Shown in pieces: positions 8,899 to 18,482 of a DNA stretch of 64,000 nucleotides. The number at the start of each line of letters is the position of its first letter. The stretch's first letter is position 1. Source of the stretch: Roseivirga thermotolerans (lineage in GTDB: Bacteria > Bacteroidota > Bacteroidia > Cytophagales > Cyclobacteriaceae); NCBI RefSeq assembly GCF_014653175.1, contig NZ_BNAG01000004.1, positions 372,001-436,000 on the forward strand, in the 5' to 3' direction. The notes below the pieces were generated by a model. The model was not told where the DNA came from. It saw nothing but the letters and a program-made list of their open reading frames with translations, and did not search any database. The translations under genes and the position numbers were made by a program.

Positions 8899-9670
8899 AC
8901 TTAATATTGTTAAGAATAAGGCCTGAAGAGGGAGCTACCAGACTGAGGTGTTGATCAAAGCCCGGTTGCAAGGTTTTTCGATGAGCTTCCAGGTCTGTTT
9001 CGTGCGTACCCAAGCGTATCAGTTGCCCCATCATGTAGCGAATTTGATTGCGCATAAAGCCCTTGCCACATACTCTGAAGGCATAGGAAGGGGATGGAAA
9101 GAAGTTGGCGGTGAGAAAAGTGTTGTCTACTATTTCAGCGCTGTCAATAGTGCGTACAGTTTTAGTTTCACTTTTTGGCTTTTTAGTGTAGGCTTTAAAC
9201 TCATGTTCTCCTTCATACATTTTAGCACCCTCAGCCATCAATTCCAGATCCAGTGCATCGGGGAAGGTATAGAGAAAAGGAGAGGAGAAGGGGTGTGCTT
9301 TTTGTCCGAAGGCAAACAGGTAGATATATTCCTTTTGCTTGGGGGTTTTAATGATGTTAAAGTGCCTGTCTGTTTCTTCTATAGCCAGCACTTTAATATC
9401 GGGTGGTAAGTGTTTGTTAAACAGCTCAAGAAAGGCAGATTCATCTTCGATAGGCTCGGTTAGAAATAATTCGAAGATTCCGTGGTTGGAAGAAACCATA
9501 GCATCGGTTCGGCTGGCTCCCAATGTTTTAAACCATCTGTTTTCCATAATGAACGTAAGGGTACGGTCTATCATGTAATGTATGGTTTTAACGTTGGGCT
9601 GTTTGGCCCATCCATGGAAGCGGTATCCGAGGTACTGAATATGCACCAGATAAAAGTAACTGGCTTTCAT
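8891..9670 (-). CDS. Divergent tRNA pseudouridine synthase (TruA family)
   Basis: A 259-residue protein with the TruA fold: a start resembling VHIQYLGYRFHGWAKQP (canonical YDGxxFxGWxxQ), the catalytic region ASRTDAMVSS, a YIYLF strand, and the RNQIRYMMGQLIRLG motif near the end. The catalytic Asp is present, but the usual GRTDAGVHA is altered after it (AMVSS in place of AGVHA), so it may be a paralog with a changed RNA target rather than the housekeeping TruA. Canonical TruA isomerises uridines 38-40 of tRNA. It is followed by an overlapping DUF5946 gene. Confidence 0.8.
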   Translation of the reverse strand: MKASYFYLVHIQYLGYRFHGWAKQPNVKTIHYMIDRTLTFIMENRWFKTLGASRTDAMVSSNHGIFELFLTEPIEDESAFLELFNKHLPPDIKVLAIEETDRHFNIIKTPKQKEYIYLFAFGQKAHPFSSPFLYTFPDALDLELMAEGAKMYEGEHEFKAYTKKPKSETKTVRTIDSAEIVDNTFLTANFFPSPSYAFRVCGKGFMRNQIRYMMGQLIRLGTHETDLEAHRKTLQPGFDQHLSLVAPSSGLILNNIKFA

Positions 9671-9799
9671 TGCTGTATAATTAACAAGGGTTCGGCAAAA
9701 GTACTGCTCTTTATAAAACCCCTAAAGAGTTTTTGGTAAAATGGGCAAGAGTGCCCCAGTACTTTAACCGAACCCCGGCCAATAAGCCAAATAAGGAGG

Positions 9800-10534
9800 C
9801 TATTTTAAAGGACGTACCCGTATGTTGCGATAGTGTACCTCATCGCCATGGTTCTGAAGGCTGAATGCTCCTTCTTTAAAAGCTGCATATGTAGCAGAAT
9901 TAGCCCATTTTCCGGCCGCTTTTCTGGCTAGCCAGTCTTCCGATCCTTCTTCAAATTCCAGTACTTTTTCATCGTTGAGCCAATGCTCTACATGACCATT
10001 ATTGTACACTATTTTCACCTTGTTCCATTCCATGTGAGGGTTGGGCTTTTTGGTTTCGGCAGGGGCATGCATGGCATAGTTCGATGCTACCATTTTATAG
10101 GGCTCAGTTTCTGAGCGCGAAAACTCATCGTCTAAAACCTGATACTCCGGTCCGGTTATAAAGTCGAAAGGTAAAGTATCGGCCTCAATCACATGATAGA
10201 AAATACCACTGTTGCCGCCTTTGGCAATTCTATATTCTAATTCGAATTCAAAGTTGCCCCAGGTAGAGGTGGTTACCAGCGATTCGCTGCTAAAGCCCAC
10301 ATTATTTTCTCCTGCACCGGCATTGCAAACAATGGCACCGTCTACAATAGACCAGGCGGTTGCCATCGTGTCTTTGCCATAGGTTTTCCAACCGTCAAAA
10401 TTTTCACCATTGAAAAGAGTAACCCACTCTGTTTCTTTTTCTGAGCTGGTGTTGGTTGTTTCTTCTGCTTGTTTGCCCCCGCAAGCCATTGTAGCCAGGG
10501 CAATCATAGAAAAACAAATAGTTTTAAAGTTCAT
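9800..10534 (-). CDS. DUF1080 (3-keto-disaccharide hydrolase-like) lipoprotein
   Basis: A 244-residue protein with a lipoprotein signal (lipobox ATMAC, Cys18) and one concanavalin-like DUF1080 domain: WVTLFNGENFDGWKTYG at its start, GNSGIFYHV, GPEYQVLDDE in the middle and VHYRNIRVRPL at the end. Members have been tied to hydrolysis of 3-ketoglycosides; many remain untested. The domain is single and complete. It acts in the periplasm or at the cell surface. Confidence 0.8.
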   Translation of the reverse strand: MNFKTICFSMIALATMACGGKQAEETTNTSSEKETEWVTLFNGENFDGWKTYGKDTMATAWSIVDGAIVCNAGAGENNVGFSSESLVTTSTWGNFEFELEYRIAKGGNSGIFYHVIEADTLPFDFITGPEYQVLDDEFSRSETEPYKMVASNYAMHAPAETKKPNPHMEWNKVKIVYNNGHVEHWLNDEKVLEFEEGSEDWLARKAAGKWANSATYAAFKEGAFSLQNHGDEVHYRNIRVRPLK

Positions 10535-10634
10535 AGTCTAAAGGTTTATGCCAAGTTAGCGAAACCTCCAATAACTACGCAAAGCCTTGTGGGCAGAATC
10601 GTCAAACGATTGCATAGAGAGAAGACGAGAATAA

Positions 10635-10985
10635 TTAGGGCCTGGAGTCTCTCCAAACCACCCCCAGAAATTCTGCTTTCTCATTAAAATCAGGGCAAGT
10701 GTTTACACCGGCAAAGCCACCGCTTTCGCAAACCACCTGACAATCTTCATTATAGAAGGTGTACAGCCAGTCGGCATAGCCCGACCCCGGATTGAAAACA
10801 TAGACCCGCTGACCGTTGTATAAATAGGCTTCTACTGATGCCCTCTCGGGGCTTCTTACATTGCTGTTGAGTGCCACAGTTTTGATTTGATCCTGAATGC
10901 AGGAAGGAAGATCTACCGGAATGCCCTTATTGTCGCAGCTCAAGGCTAACAAGAGCAAAAATGTACTTGTAATTAATTTTTTCAT
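10635..10985 (-). CDS. DUF6970-like small lipoprotein
   Basis: I choose the start at 10985 (MKKLITSTFLLLLALSC), which gives a clean lipobox with Cys17; the ten-residue upstream extension would hide it. The mature part carries cysteines in ASCIQD-like, NEDCQVVCESGGFAGVNTCPDF positions, matching the DUF6970 pattern of an ICxxGG...CPDF end. Function is unknown. It is a complete 116-residue gene on its own, between the DUF1080 and MATE genes. Confidence 0.7.
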   Translation of the reverse strand: MKKLITSTFLLLLALSCDNKGIPVDLPSCIQDQIKTVALNSNVRSPERASVEAYLYNGQRVYVFNPGSGYADWLYTFYNEDCQVVCESGGFAGVNTCPDFNEKAEFLGVVWRDSRP

Positions 10986-11057
10986 CTGTTTGACCTTATT
11001 TGAGAGTTTAGACACAAAGGGGAGTCAAACAGTTGTATTGGTCGTTTTTACCCGCGC

Positions 11058-12419
11058 CTAATCAACAAGTTTCTTCTTTTTCCATCGGCCCATTTTAAAC
11101 CACGCTACTGTAAGTATACAGGGAATAACATAACTTACCGGAAAAGACCACCACACCCCAAACTCCTGAAAACTCTCCATTTCTGAAGTAATCCATGCAA
11201 ATGGAAACTGAATAATCCATATCCCAATAATGGCCAGAATCATAGATTCTACCGTGTTGCCCGAACCACGCAAAGTGCCCACTAAGGCCAGTTGGGCACC
11301 CATAAAGCCAAAGGCCAACGAGGTTATTTTTAAGAAATCTACCCCCATGCCAACCACCTCATCGGTAGAGTCGAGAAAAGCTCTTACCAGGGGTTCGGCC
11401 GAAAAGTAAAAGACTATGCCAATGATAGTGAGGGCACCAAAACCAATCCATGCGGCATAAGTGGCTCCCTTTTCAGCCCTGCCAACCTGTCTGGCACCCA
11501 TGTTTTGGCCAACAAATGTAGAGGAGGCGTGGAGCAGGCCCAGACCAAATATGACCACAAAACTTATGAGCCGTGAACCAACTCCGTAGGCGGCCAGTAC
11601 TTCAGTTCCAAACTTAGCGGCTATGCCTGTCATAATGGTAAGCCCCAGAGCTCGTGCCGAAATTTCTACAGAAGAAGGAGCTCCCAACCTGAAGGCCTTC
11701 TTTAACAGGGGCAAGTCGAACTGAAAATTCTTTAAGGAAAGCTGAAAATCAGTTTTACCCTTGAACAGAATATACACTCCGGTAAAGGCTGAGAGGCTTA
11801 CCGTAACCAGTGTACTGACAGCTGCTCCGGTTACACCAAAGGCCGGAACAGGCCCCCAGCCATAGATAAATAGCGGATCTAAAATAAAATTAATGGCAAG
11901 GGTGGCTGCGTTGATGTAGAGTGGTATTCTTACTTCGCCAATGCCCCGCATAAGTGATTGGAACATAATGAAACCGAAGTTGAAGACCAGTCCAATAAAA
12001 ATGGTTCGTTGAAAGATGTTGGCGTCTTCGAAAATTACTTCTTCTACTCCGAGCCAATGAAGAATAGAAGGAGACAGAAAGTAAGCCACCGTGGATAGAA
12101 CAAGGCTGATGATTACCACCATGGTGAGCGTTTGAGTAGCCACATGGTTGACCATGCCAAAATTTTTGGCCCCGGCATACTGAGCGACCAGAATGGTTCC
12201 GGCAAAGGCGAATCCTGAACTCAGTGAAATGAGCAGGAAATTTACCGGAAAACTAACAGAAACGGCAGCTACAGCGTTGGCTCCCAGTTTACCCACCCAG
12301 AAAGCATCGACCAATTGATAGCCTGTTTGTAGCAGGTTTGCACCAATAATTGGGAGGGCAAGGGCAATGAGTCCTTTTAATATGGAACCTTCAGTAAGAT
12401 CTAACCGGCCTCTTTTCAT
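11058..12419 (-). CDS. MATE family efflux transporter
   Basis: A 453-residue integral membrane protein with twelve predicted helices in two homologous halves, opening with LKGLIALALPIIGANLLQTGYQLVDAFWVG, the standard MATE start. Members export cationic drugs or metabolites using sodium or proton gradients. The substrate is unknown. No regulator is adjacent, and the gene seems complete. Confidence 0.88.
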   Translation of the reverse strand: MKRGRLDLTEGSILKGLIALALPIIGANLLQTGYQLVDAFWVGKLGANAVAAVSVSFPVNFLLISLSSGFAFAGTILVAQYAGAKNFGMVNHVATQTLTMVVIISLVLSTVAYFLSPSILHWLGVEEVIFEDANIFQRTIFIGLVFNFGFIMFQSLMRGIGEVRIPLYINAATLAINFILDPLFIYGWGPVPAFGVTGAAVSTLVTVSLSAFTGVYILFKGKTDFQLSLKNFQFDLPLLKKAFRLGAPSSVEISARALGLTIMTGIAAKFGTEVLAAYGVGSRLISFVVIFGLGLLHASSTFVGQNMGARQVGRAEKGATYAAWIGFGALTIIGIVFYFSAEPLVRAFLDSTDEVVGMGVDFLKITSLAFGFMGAQLALVGTLRGSGNTVESMILAIIGIWIIQFPFAWITSEMESFQEFGVWWSFPVSYVIPCILTVAWFKMGRWKKKKLVD

Positions 12420-12647
12420 GAACGGACAAAACTATGTTAAACAGTGCAGATGGGAGAAAATAGTTTCAGTTTTTTCTAATTCTTCCATGAGAGGTTGCCA
12501 CCGTTAGTATTCAATGAGTGCCTGCTCTTATGGTTTGTTCAGTTCATACTTTTTTATGGCCAATCTCCATTAAGCCAACTTCGTTTTAAAGTTGAATTCT
12601 TTATCTTGAAGGCTTGCTTTAAACTATTCATCAACTAACAACGCGCT

Positions 12648-14369
12648 ATGCAAATAATAGAATCAGCAAAAACCTACGATGTGGCCATTGTAGGTTCCGG
12701 TGCTGGAGGCGGAATGGCCACCAAAATCCTGTCAGAAGCAGGTTTTGATGTGGCAGTGCTGGAAGCCGGACCCCATTTTGACCCTGCCAAAGATGAGGAT
12801 CGTACTCAACTGCGATGGCCCTGGGAGTCTCCCAGAAGAGGGGCCAGTTCAGACAGAAGATCGTTTGGCGATTTTGATGCGGCCTATGGTGGCTGGAACA
12901 TCGAGGGAGAACCTTTCACCAACGGTCAGGGAACCGATTTTAGGTGGTTTAGATCCAGAATGTTGGGAGGAAGAACCAACCACTGGGGTCGGATTTCACT
13001 ACGTTTTGGTCCACTGGACTTTAAGCGAAAAAGCATTGATGGTCTCGGTGATAATTGGCCCATTGGCTATGACGATGTAAAGCCTTATTACGATAAGGTA
13101 GATAAGCTGATTGGTGTATTTGGTTCCAGAGAGAATCTGCACAATGAGCCCGATGGCTTCTTCTTGCCACCACCCAAGCCCAGGCTGCACGAACTTTATT
13201 ATGTAAAAGGAGCCAGAAAGGCCGGTATTCCCGTAATACCTTCAAGACTTTCCATTCTTACCAAACGAATAAATAATCAGAGAGGTAGCTGTTTCTATTG
13301 TGGGCAATGCAACCGGGCATGTTCGGCCTATGCCGATTTTTCTTCAGGTACCTGCCTTATTTTTCCGGCCCAGCGGAATGGCGGAAAGGTAGAGATACTT
13401 ACCAATGCCATGGTAAGAGAGGTAACAACCAACAAAGAAGGTAAAGCCACAGGGGTAAACTACATCAACAAGCTCGATCGCAAAGAGTACCACCTGAAAG
13501 CCCGGGTAGTAGTAATGGCTGCTTCGGCTTGTTCTACGGCACGCATTTTACTCAACTCAAAAAGCAGTATTCACCAAAACGGACTTGGCAATAGTAGCGG
13601 GCTTGTAGGACACTACCTACACGACTCTACCGGAGCCAGCCGATCGGCTTTTATTCCTCAACTCATGGATCGCAAGATTTACAATGAAGACGGAGTGGGA
13701 GGGATGCACGTATATACGCCCTGGTGGCTCAACGATAAAAAACTAGACTTCCCAAGAGGCTATCATATAGAGGTATGGGGAGGCATGGGTATGCCCGGCT
13801 ACGGTTTTGGCTTTAACCCCAACGACCTGAATAAGATTACTGGAGGTACTATTGGAGGCTATGGCGACTCACTTCGAGACGATGTGAAGCGCTACTATGG
13901 CGCAGTACTTGGTGTTTCCGGAAGAGGTGAAAGTGTGCCGCAACGCGATAACTATTGTGAAATTGACAACAATGTGGTAGATGAATGGGGAATACCCGTA
14001 CTCAAGTTCCACTATAAATGGACAGAGCACGAAGTGAAACAGGCCAAGCATATGCAAGATACATTTGAGCAAGTACTTGAAGCAGCGGGCGGAATACTTT
14101 TGGGTTCAAAACCCGGAGCCGACCGACAGTATGGACTCACCAAGCCCGGTGAAATTATTCACGAAGTAGGTACCACCCGAATGGGTGATGATAAGAGGGA
14201 GTCGGTAACTAACAAATACAACCAATTGCACGATTGTGAGAATGTATTTGTGATGGATGCCGGGCCGTTTGTATCGCAAGCCGATAAAAACCCAACCTGG
14301 ACCATTTTGGCCCTGGCCTGGAGGGCTTCCGACTATCTGGTAGAACAAGTAAAACAAAGAAACATTTAA
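12648..14369 (+). CDS. GMC family FAD oxidoreductase (gluconate/glucose dehydrogenase-like large subunit)
   Basis: A 573-residue flavoenzyme. The FAD-binding GSGAGGG motif lies near residue 17 (VAIVGSGAGGGMA), LGGRTNHWG is the GMC signature, and HEVGTTRMGDD plus the final QADKNPTWTILALA region carry the active-site His/Asn area. A cysteine cluster CFYCGQCNRAC near residue 225 resembles the iron-sulfur motif of FAD-dependent glucose dehydrogenases. The next gene, three bases later, encodes a gluconate-dehydrogenase subunit-3-like protein, so the two form a sugar/polyol dehydrogenase. No cytochrome c subunit is adjacent. Confidence 0.85.
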   Translation: MQIIESAKTYDVAIVGSGAGGGMATKILSEAGFDVAVLEAGPHFDPAKDEDRTQLRWPWESPRRGASSDRRSFGDFDAAYGGWNIEGEPFTNGQGTDFRWFRSRMLGGRTNHWGRISLRFGPLDFKRKSIDGLGDNWPIGYDDVKPYYDKVDKLIGVFGSRENLHNEPDGFFLPPPKPRLHELYYVKGARKAGIPVIPSRLSILTKRINNQRGSCFYCGQCNRACSAYADFSSGTCLIFPAQRNGGKVEILTNAMVREVTTNKEGKATGVNYINKLDRKEYHLKARVVVMAASACSTARILLNSKSSIHQNGLGNSSGLVGHYLHDSTGASRSAFIPQLMDRKIYNEDGVGGMHVYTPWWLNDKKLDFPRGYHIEVWGGMGMPGYGFGFNPNDLNKITGGTIGGYGDSLRDDVKRYYGAVLGVSGRGESVPQRDNYCEIDNNVVDEWGIPVLKFHYKWTEHEVKQAKHMQDTFEQVLEAAGGILLGSKPGADRQYGLTKPGEIIHEVGTTRMGDDKRESVTNKYNQLHDCENVFVMDAGPFVSQADKNPTWTILALAWRASDYLVEQVKQRNI

Positions 14370-14372
14370 ACC

Positions 14373-15077
14373 ATGGACAGACGAGATTCATTAAAATCAT
14401 TATTGGTGGGTTCTGTGGCCGGAGGCCTGTTGGTAACCGGTTGCGCTCCTGGAGAAAAACCTGAAGAGACGGCTAAAACCCCTGAATTGCCTGGTTATGG
14501 TAGAAATGAGAAAGAAAAGGAACACGACCGTAAGGTATTGGCCGAAGTATTTCTCAATGAACACGAGTTGGAAACAGTTGCGGTACTTTGCGATATTATT
14601 CTCCCTGCCAATGCCAACTTTGGCTCGGCCAGCGATGCCGGAGTGGTAGAGTTTATAGAGTTTATAGTGAAAGATATGCCGCACCACCAACTACCTATCC
14701 GTGGTGGCATTGCCTGGCTCGATTCTTATTCCAATAAGCTCTATAATGCAGAGTTTAAAAAGCTCACTGAAGAACAGCAAAAAAGCATTTGTGACCAAAT
14801 TGCTTACCCGGGCAAAACGGCCCCCGAGCTATTGCCTGGCGAAAGATTCTTTACGCGAATGAGAAACCTTACGCTAACAGGTTACTTTACCTCTGAGATG
14901 GGGATTAAAGACCTGGGCTACAAAGGCAATACACCCGGAGTATGGGATGGCGTTCCGGCCGATGTCTTGGCCGAACACGATGTAGATTATGAACCGGAAT
15001 GGTTGGCCAAATGCGTAGACCAAAGCAAGAGAACTGCCATAGCCGAATGGGACGATGAGGGTAATCTCATTACCTAA
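14373..15077 (+). CDS. Gluconate 2-dehydrogenase subunit 3 family protein
   Basis: A 234-residue protein that starts three bases after the GMC gene. The N-terminus has a twin-arginine-like start (DRRDSLK) and a hydrophobic run ending LVTGC, so it may be a Tat-exported lipoprotein at Cys24. The mature part fits the subunit-3 family, with LCDIILPANANFGSASDAGVVEFI near residue 75 and GYKGNTPGVWDGVP near the end. Known subunit 3 partners are exported together with the flavoprotein, which itself lacks a signal. This supports a periplasmic complex. Confidence 0.82.
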   Translation: MDRRDSLKSLLVGSVAGGLLVTGCAPGEKPEETAKTPELPGYGRNEKEKEHDRKVLAEVFLNEHELETVAVLCDIILPANANFGSASDAGVVEFIEFIVKDMPHHQLPIRGGIAWLDSYSNKLYNAEFKKLTEEQQKSICDQIAYPGKTAPELLPGERFFTRMRNLTLTGYFTSEMGIKDLGYKGNTPGVWDGVPADVLAEHDVDYEPEWLAKCVDQSKRTAIAEWDDEGNLIT

Positions 15078-15297
15078 GCGGCTGAACTGGTAGGCTTGTA
15101 CTACGAATAAAGAGCTGTTTCAATACTCAGTAACTTCTTTACCTGTAAGGATTATGCATTCTAAGCATGGCCTTCAATAAGTATGCTGATGGTTGGAGCA
15201 GCTTTTTTATTCCCAATGTACTGTCTGCTTTAATGATACTCTTTACTTACCTTCAGGTTCGAAAGAACTAATTCCCAGACTTCTCAGTTTTTAGTCC

Positions 15298-16701
15298 ATG
15301 AAAGATCAAGAGCTAGTCGACAGACTCTGCGCATTCAACATACTCTCCGATATTCCCCGCCAACAAATTGAGTGGATTGTAGAGCGGGGTAAGCTCACCG
15401 CCTTTAAGGCCGGAGATCAGATTTTTAAACGTGGCGATTCAGTAGACCGGCTGTTTATTATGGTCGATGGAGCGGTTTCGCTTAAAATGGCGGTAAATGG
15501 CCAATACAGAGAGATGGCCAGAATTTCAACCGGAGAAATTTCTGGTGCATTGCCTTACAGCAGAGTGCAATCAGCTACAGGCAATGCCTTTGCTCTGGTC
15601 GATTCAAAAGTGTTTTACCTTTCTAAAACCTTCTTCAAAGACCTCATTTGCGAGTGCCACGAGCTCACTGAGCTATTGGTGCATTTAATGACAGACAGGG
15701 TTAGGGACTTTTCAAGGTTTCAACACCAGAGCGAAAAGCTAATGGCTCTAGGCAAACTTTCGGCTGGTCTGGCTCATGAGCTTAACAATCCGGCAGCAGC
15801 CATTGTGCGTTCGGCCGAATCGCTGCAAAAGCATTTGGGCACTGTGCCCGATAAGCTTAAACGGGTTATCTCTATGGAGGTGACCAATCGCCAAATAGAC
15901 TTTGTCAATGAATTAGTTTTTGGAAAGCTCGCCCGGGGAATCGATAAAGCTGAGCCAATGCTTTCGCGCGCTAAACGCGAAGATGACTTGACCGACTGGT
16001 TGGAGGCTAATGGTTATGGCGACTGCTATATGCTCGCAGAAACATTAGCCGATTATGGTTTTTTGGATCAGGATCTGGACCGGGTGAAAGAAGAAATCGG
16101 AGAAAAGGAGTTTCCGTCTGTTTTGGTATGGATAGACAATGTGCTTACTACCGAAAAGATGGTAGGAGAAATAAAAGACGCCTCCAACAGAATTTCCACT
16201 TTGGTCAACTCCGTGAAAAACTACTCACACATGGATCGGTCGTCCGATTTTGAGCCTACCGATGTACACGAAGGCCTGCGTGTAACGCTCACTATTCTAA
16301 ACCATAAGATCAAGAAGAACCGGGTGGAAGTAATAGAACACTGGGCCGAAGAGTTGCCTAAACTAGCGGCCTCACCGGGAGAGCTCAATCAGGTTTGGAC
16401 CAACGTAATAGACAATGCGCTAGACGCTATGGAAGAAAATGGCGGTACGCTTAGGCTTTCGACAGAAGTAGTAGGCGAATTTATAGTCGTTAAAATCTCA
16501 GATACCGGAAAAGGTATTCCTAAAGAAATTCAAGACCGAATTTTTGAACCATTCTTTACTACCAAAGACGTAGGTAAAGGAACAGGGCTGGGGCTTGAAA
16601 CTGTGCAACAAATTATGGACAAGCACAATGGTCGAATAAAACTTGAATCTAAGCCTGGCCTCACTACTTTTGAATTTTGTATACCCATTCATCATCAATA
16701 G
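15298..16701 (+). CDS. Cyclic-nucleotide-binding sensor histidine kinase
   Basis: A 467-residue cytoplasmic kinase with no membrane segment. Residues about 15-130 form a cNMP/CRP-type effector domain (FKAGDQIFKRGDSVDRLFIMVDG). The dimerisation H-box GLAHELNNPAAAI is near residue 160, an insert of roughly 120 residues follows, and the ATPase domain shows NVIDNALDAMEENGG, DTGKGIP, FEPFFTTK and GTGLGL. Its stop lies six bases before the ATG of the next gene, a receiver/flavoprotein fusion, which is the probable phosphoryl acceptor. The pair is seen in several phyla. The signal is unknown. Confidence 0.85.
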   Translation: MKDQELVDRLCAFNILSDIPRQQIEWIVERGKLTAFKAGDQIFKRGDSVDRLFIMVDGAVSLKMAVNGQYREMARISTGEISGALPYSRVQSATGNAFALVDSKVFYLSKTFFKDLICECHELTELLVHLMTDRVRDFSRFQHQSEKLMALGKLSAGLAHELNNPAAAIVRSAESLQKHLGTVPDKLKRVISMEVTNRQIDFVNELVFGKLARGIDKAEPMLSRAKREDDLTDWLEANGYGDCYMLAETLADYGFLDQDLDRVKEEIGEKEFPSVLVWIDNVLTTEKMVGEIKDASNRISTLVNSVKNYSHMDRSSDFEPTDVHEGLRVTLTILNHKIKKNRVEVIEHWAEELPKLAASPGELNQVWTNVIDNALDAMEENGGTLRLSTEVVGEFIVVKISDTGKGIPKEIQDRIFEPFFTTKDVGKGTGLGLETVQQIMDKHNGRIKLESKPGLTTFEFCIPIHHQ

Positions 16702-16706
16702 GTCAA

Positions 16707-18371
16707 ATGCCCAAACAACCCATTATTTTTACAATAGACGATGACGAACAAGTACTGGCAGCTATTCGAAGAGACATACGAAAGCAATACCGGGCCGACT
16801 ATAGAATACTCAGTACTACCTCTGCTAAAGAAGCTTTAGAGGCCTTGCGCGAACTCAAGCAAAAGGGAGAAGACGTAGCTTTATTTCTTTCTGATCAGCG
16901 GATGCCCGAAATGAGTGGAGTAGATTTTTTAGAGCAAGCCAAAAAGCTCTATCCATCGGCCAAAAGAGTGCTGCTAACAGCCTACTCCGATATTGAGGCA
17001 GCTATAAAGGCCATTAATGATGTTCAGCTCGATTACTACCTAAACAAGCCCTGGGATCCTCCGGAAGAAAAACTATACCCGACTCTGAACGATTTGCTCG
17101 ATGAGTGGCAGATAAACCATATTCCGGTGTTTAAAGGAATACGTGTGGTGGGTTATCAGTATTCGCCCAAATCGCATGCGGTAAAAGACTTTCTGGGCGG
17201 AAACCTTATTCCCTTTCAGTGGCTTGATGTGCTTAATGAGCCGGAAGCGAAGGAGTTAATGGAGCTGGCGTCTATAAGCGACCAACAACTACCTGCCGTG
17301 TTTTTTGAAGACGGTAGTTGCCTCGTCAACCCCTCTGCTGTAGAACTAGGTGAAAAAATAGGGCTTAGGTCTAAGGCTGCAGAAAAAATGTACGATGTAA
17401 CCATTGTAGGTGCAGGTCCGGCTGGTATGGCCGCAGCGGTATATGGTGGTTCAGAAGGATTAAAAACCCTGCTTATTGAAAAGCATGCCCCTGGCGGACA
17501 GGCAGGTACCAGTTCCCGAATAGAAAATTACCTTGGTTTTCCGAAAGGGCTTTCCGGTGCCGACTTAACACAGCGAGCTATTACGCAGGCCAGGCGCTTT
17601 GGGATTGAATTTCTTTCACCACAAAGTGTGGTGGGGGTAGAAACGCAAGATCAATACAAGAAAGTGATTCTGGAGAATGGAGAGCAGATTCATACCAAAG
17701 CCGTGATTATTACAACGGGCGTTCAATACCGAAAGCTTAATGCAACGGGCATAGACAACTACACCGGAGCCGGTATTTATTATGGAGCCGCAACCACCGA
17801 AGCACACGCCTGCCGCAACAAGGATGTGTATATAGTGGGCGGGGGCAACTCGGCCGGGCAGGCCGCCATGTATCTCTCCAATTTTGCCAGCCACGTGTAT
17901 ATTGTCATTCGCAAGCCCGATCTTTCCAGCAGCATGAGTCAATACCTTATCGATCAGATAGGGCAAACAGAAAATATCAGTCTTTTGCCGAGATCGGTGG
18001 TAGAGGCAGCTCATGGAAAGACGTACTTGGAGTGTGTCACTCTCAAAAACCTGGAAACACAAGTTACCCGGCAAAAGCCGGCCGGTGCATTGCTCATTTT
18101 TATTGGTGCCAGACCTTATACCAGTTGGACGGGGGAACACATATTTAAAAACGAAAGAGGGTTTATTCTTACAGGACGCGATGCCCAAAAGGAAGATGAG
18201 TTCAAAAAAGTATGGAAGAAAAAGCGAGAACCCTTTTTGCTGGAAACTAGTACTCCCGGAGTTTTTGCCGCTGGCGATGTGAGGGCAGGAGCCATGAACC
18301 GCGTGGCTTCCGCAGTGGGAGAAGGGGCAATGGCCATCAAGTTTGTGCATGAGTATTTAGCAGAAATATGA
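16707..18371 (+). CDS. Response regulator fused to a thioredoxin-reductase-like flavoprotein
   Basis: I take ATG 16707, just after the kinase stop, since residues follow as a receiver domain (ITFDDDE-like start IFTIDDDEQ, phospho-acceptor in FLSDQRMP, Lys in LNKPWD). A glutaredoxin/thioredoxin-like segment follows (about 150-230), then a TrxB-type FAD/NAD(P) module (VGAGPAGMAAA, GGQAGTSSRIENYLGFP, VGGGNSAGQAA, GVFAAGDV). In ordinary thioredoxin reductases a CxxC redox pair lies before the NAD motif; here the place reads GAATTEAHAC, with only one Cys. It therefore probably moves electrons by another route, or senses redox state. Confidence 0.85.
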   Translation: MPKQPIIFTIDDDEQVLAAIRRDIRKQYRADYRILSTTSAKEALEALRELKQKGEDVALFLSDQRMPEMSGVDFLEQAKKLYPSAKRVLLTAYSDIEAAIKAINDVQLDYYLNKPWDPPEEKLYPTLNDLLDEWQINHIPVFKGIRVVGYQYSPKSHAVKDFLGGNLIPFQWLDVLNEPEAKELMELASISDQQLPAVFFEDGSCLVNPSAVELGEKIGLRSKAAEKMYDVTIVGAGPAGMAAAVYGGSEGLKTLLIEKHAPGGQAGTSSRIENYLGFPKGLSGADLTQRAITQARRFGIEFLSPQSVVGVETQDQYKKVILENGEQIHTKAVIITTGVQYRKLNATGIDNYTGAGIYYGAATTEAHACRNKDVYIVGGGNSAGQAAMYLSNFASHVYIVIRKPDLSSSMSQYLIDQIGQTENISLLPRSVVEAAHGKTYLECVTLKNLETQVTRQKPAGALLIFIGARPYTSWTGEHIFKNERGFILTGRDAQKEDEFKKVWKKKREPFLLETSTPGVFAAGDVRAGAMNRVASAVGEGAMAIKFVHEYLAEI

Positions 18372-18442
18372 TCAAGCCATAAGGTGAATTCGAGAAGGCA
18401 GCCTAAGGTTCTGTGAGTTTTATTCACTGAGGGGGGTAACCT

Positions 18443-18468
18443 AAAACAGTTTTAAGAGACTGTTTTTT
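18443..18468 (+). terminator. Terminator after the signalling pair
   Basis: AAAACAGT pairs with ACTGTTTT across an 8-base loop and runs into a T stretch. It lies 70 bases after the flavoprotein stop and marks the left edge of the accessory island. Confidence 0.65.
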
Positions 18469-18482
18469 TGTGTGGCATTTGA

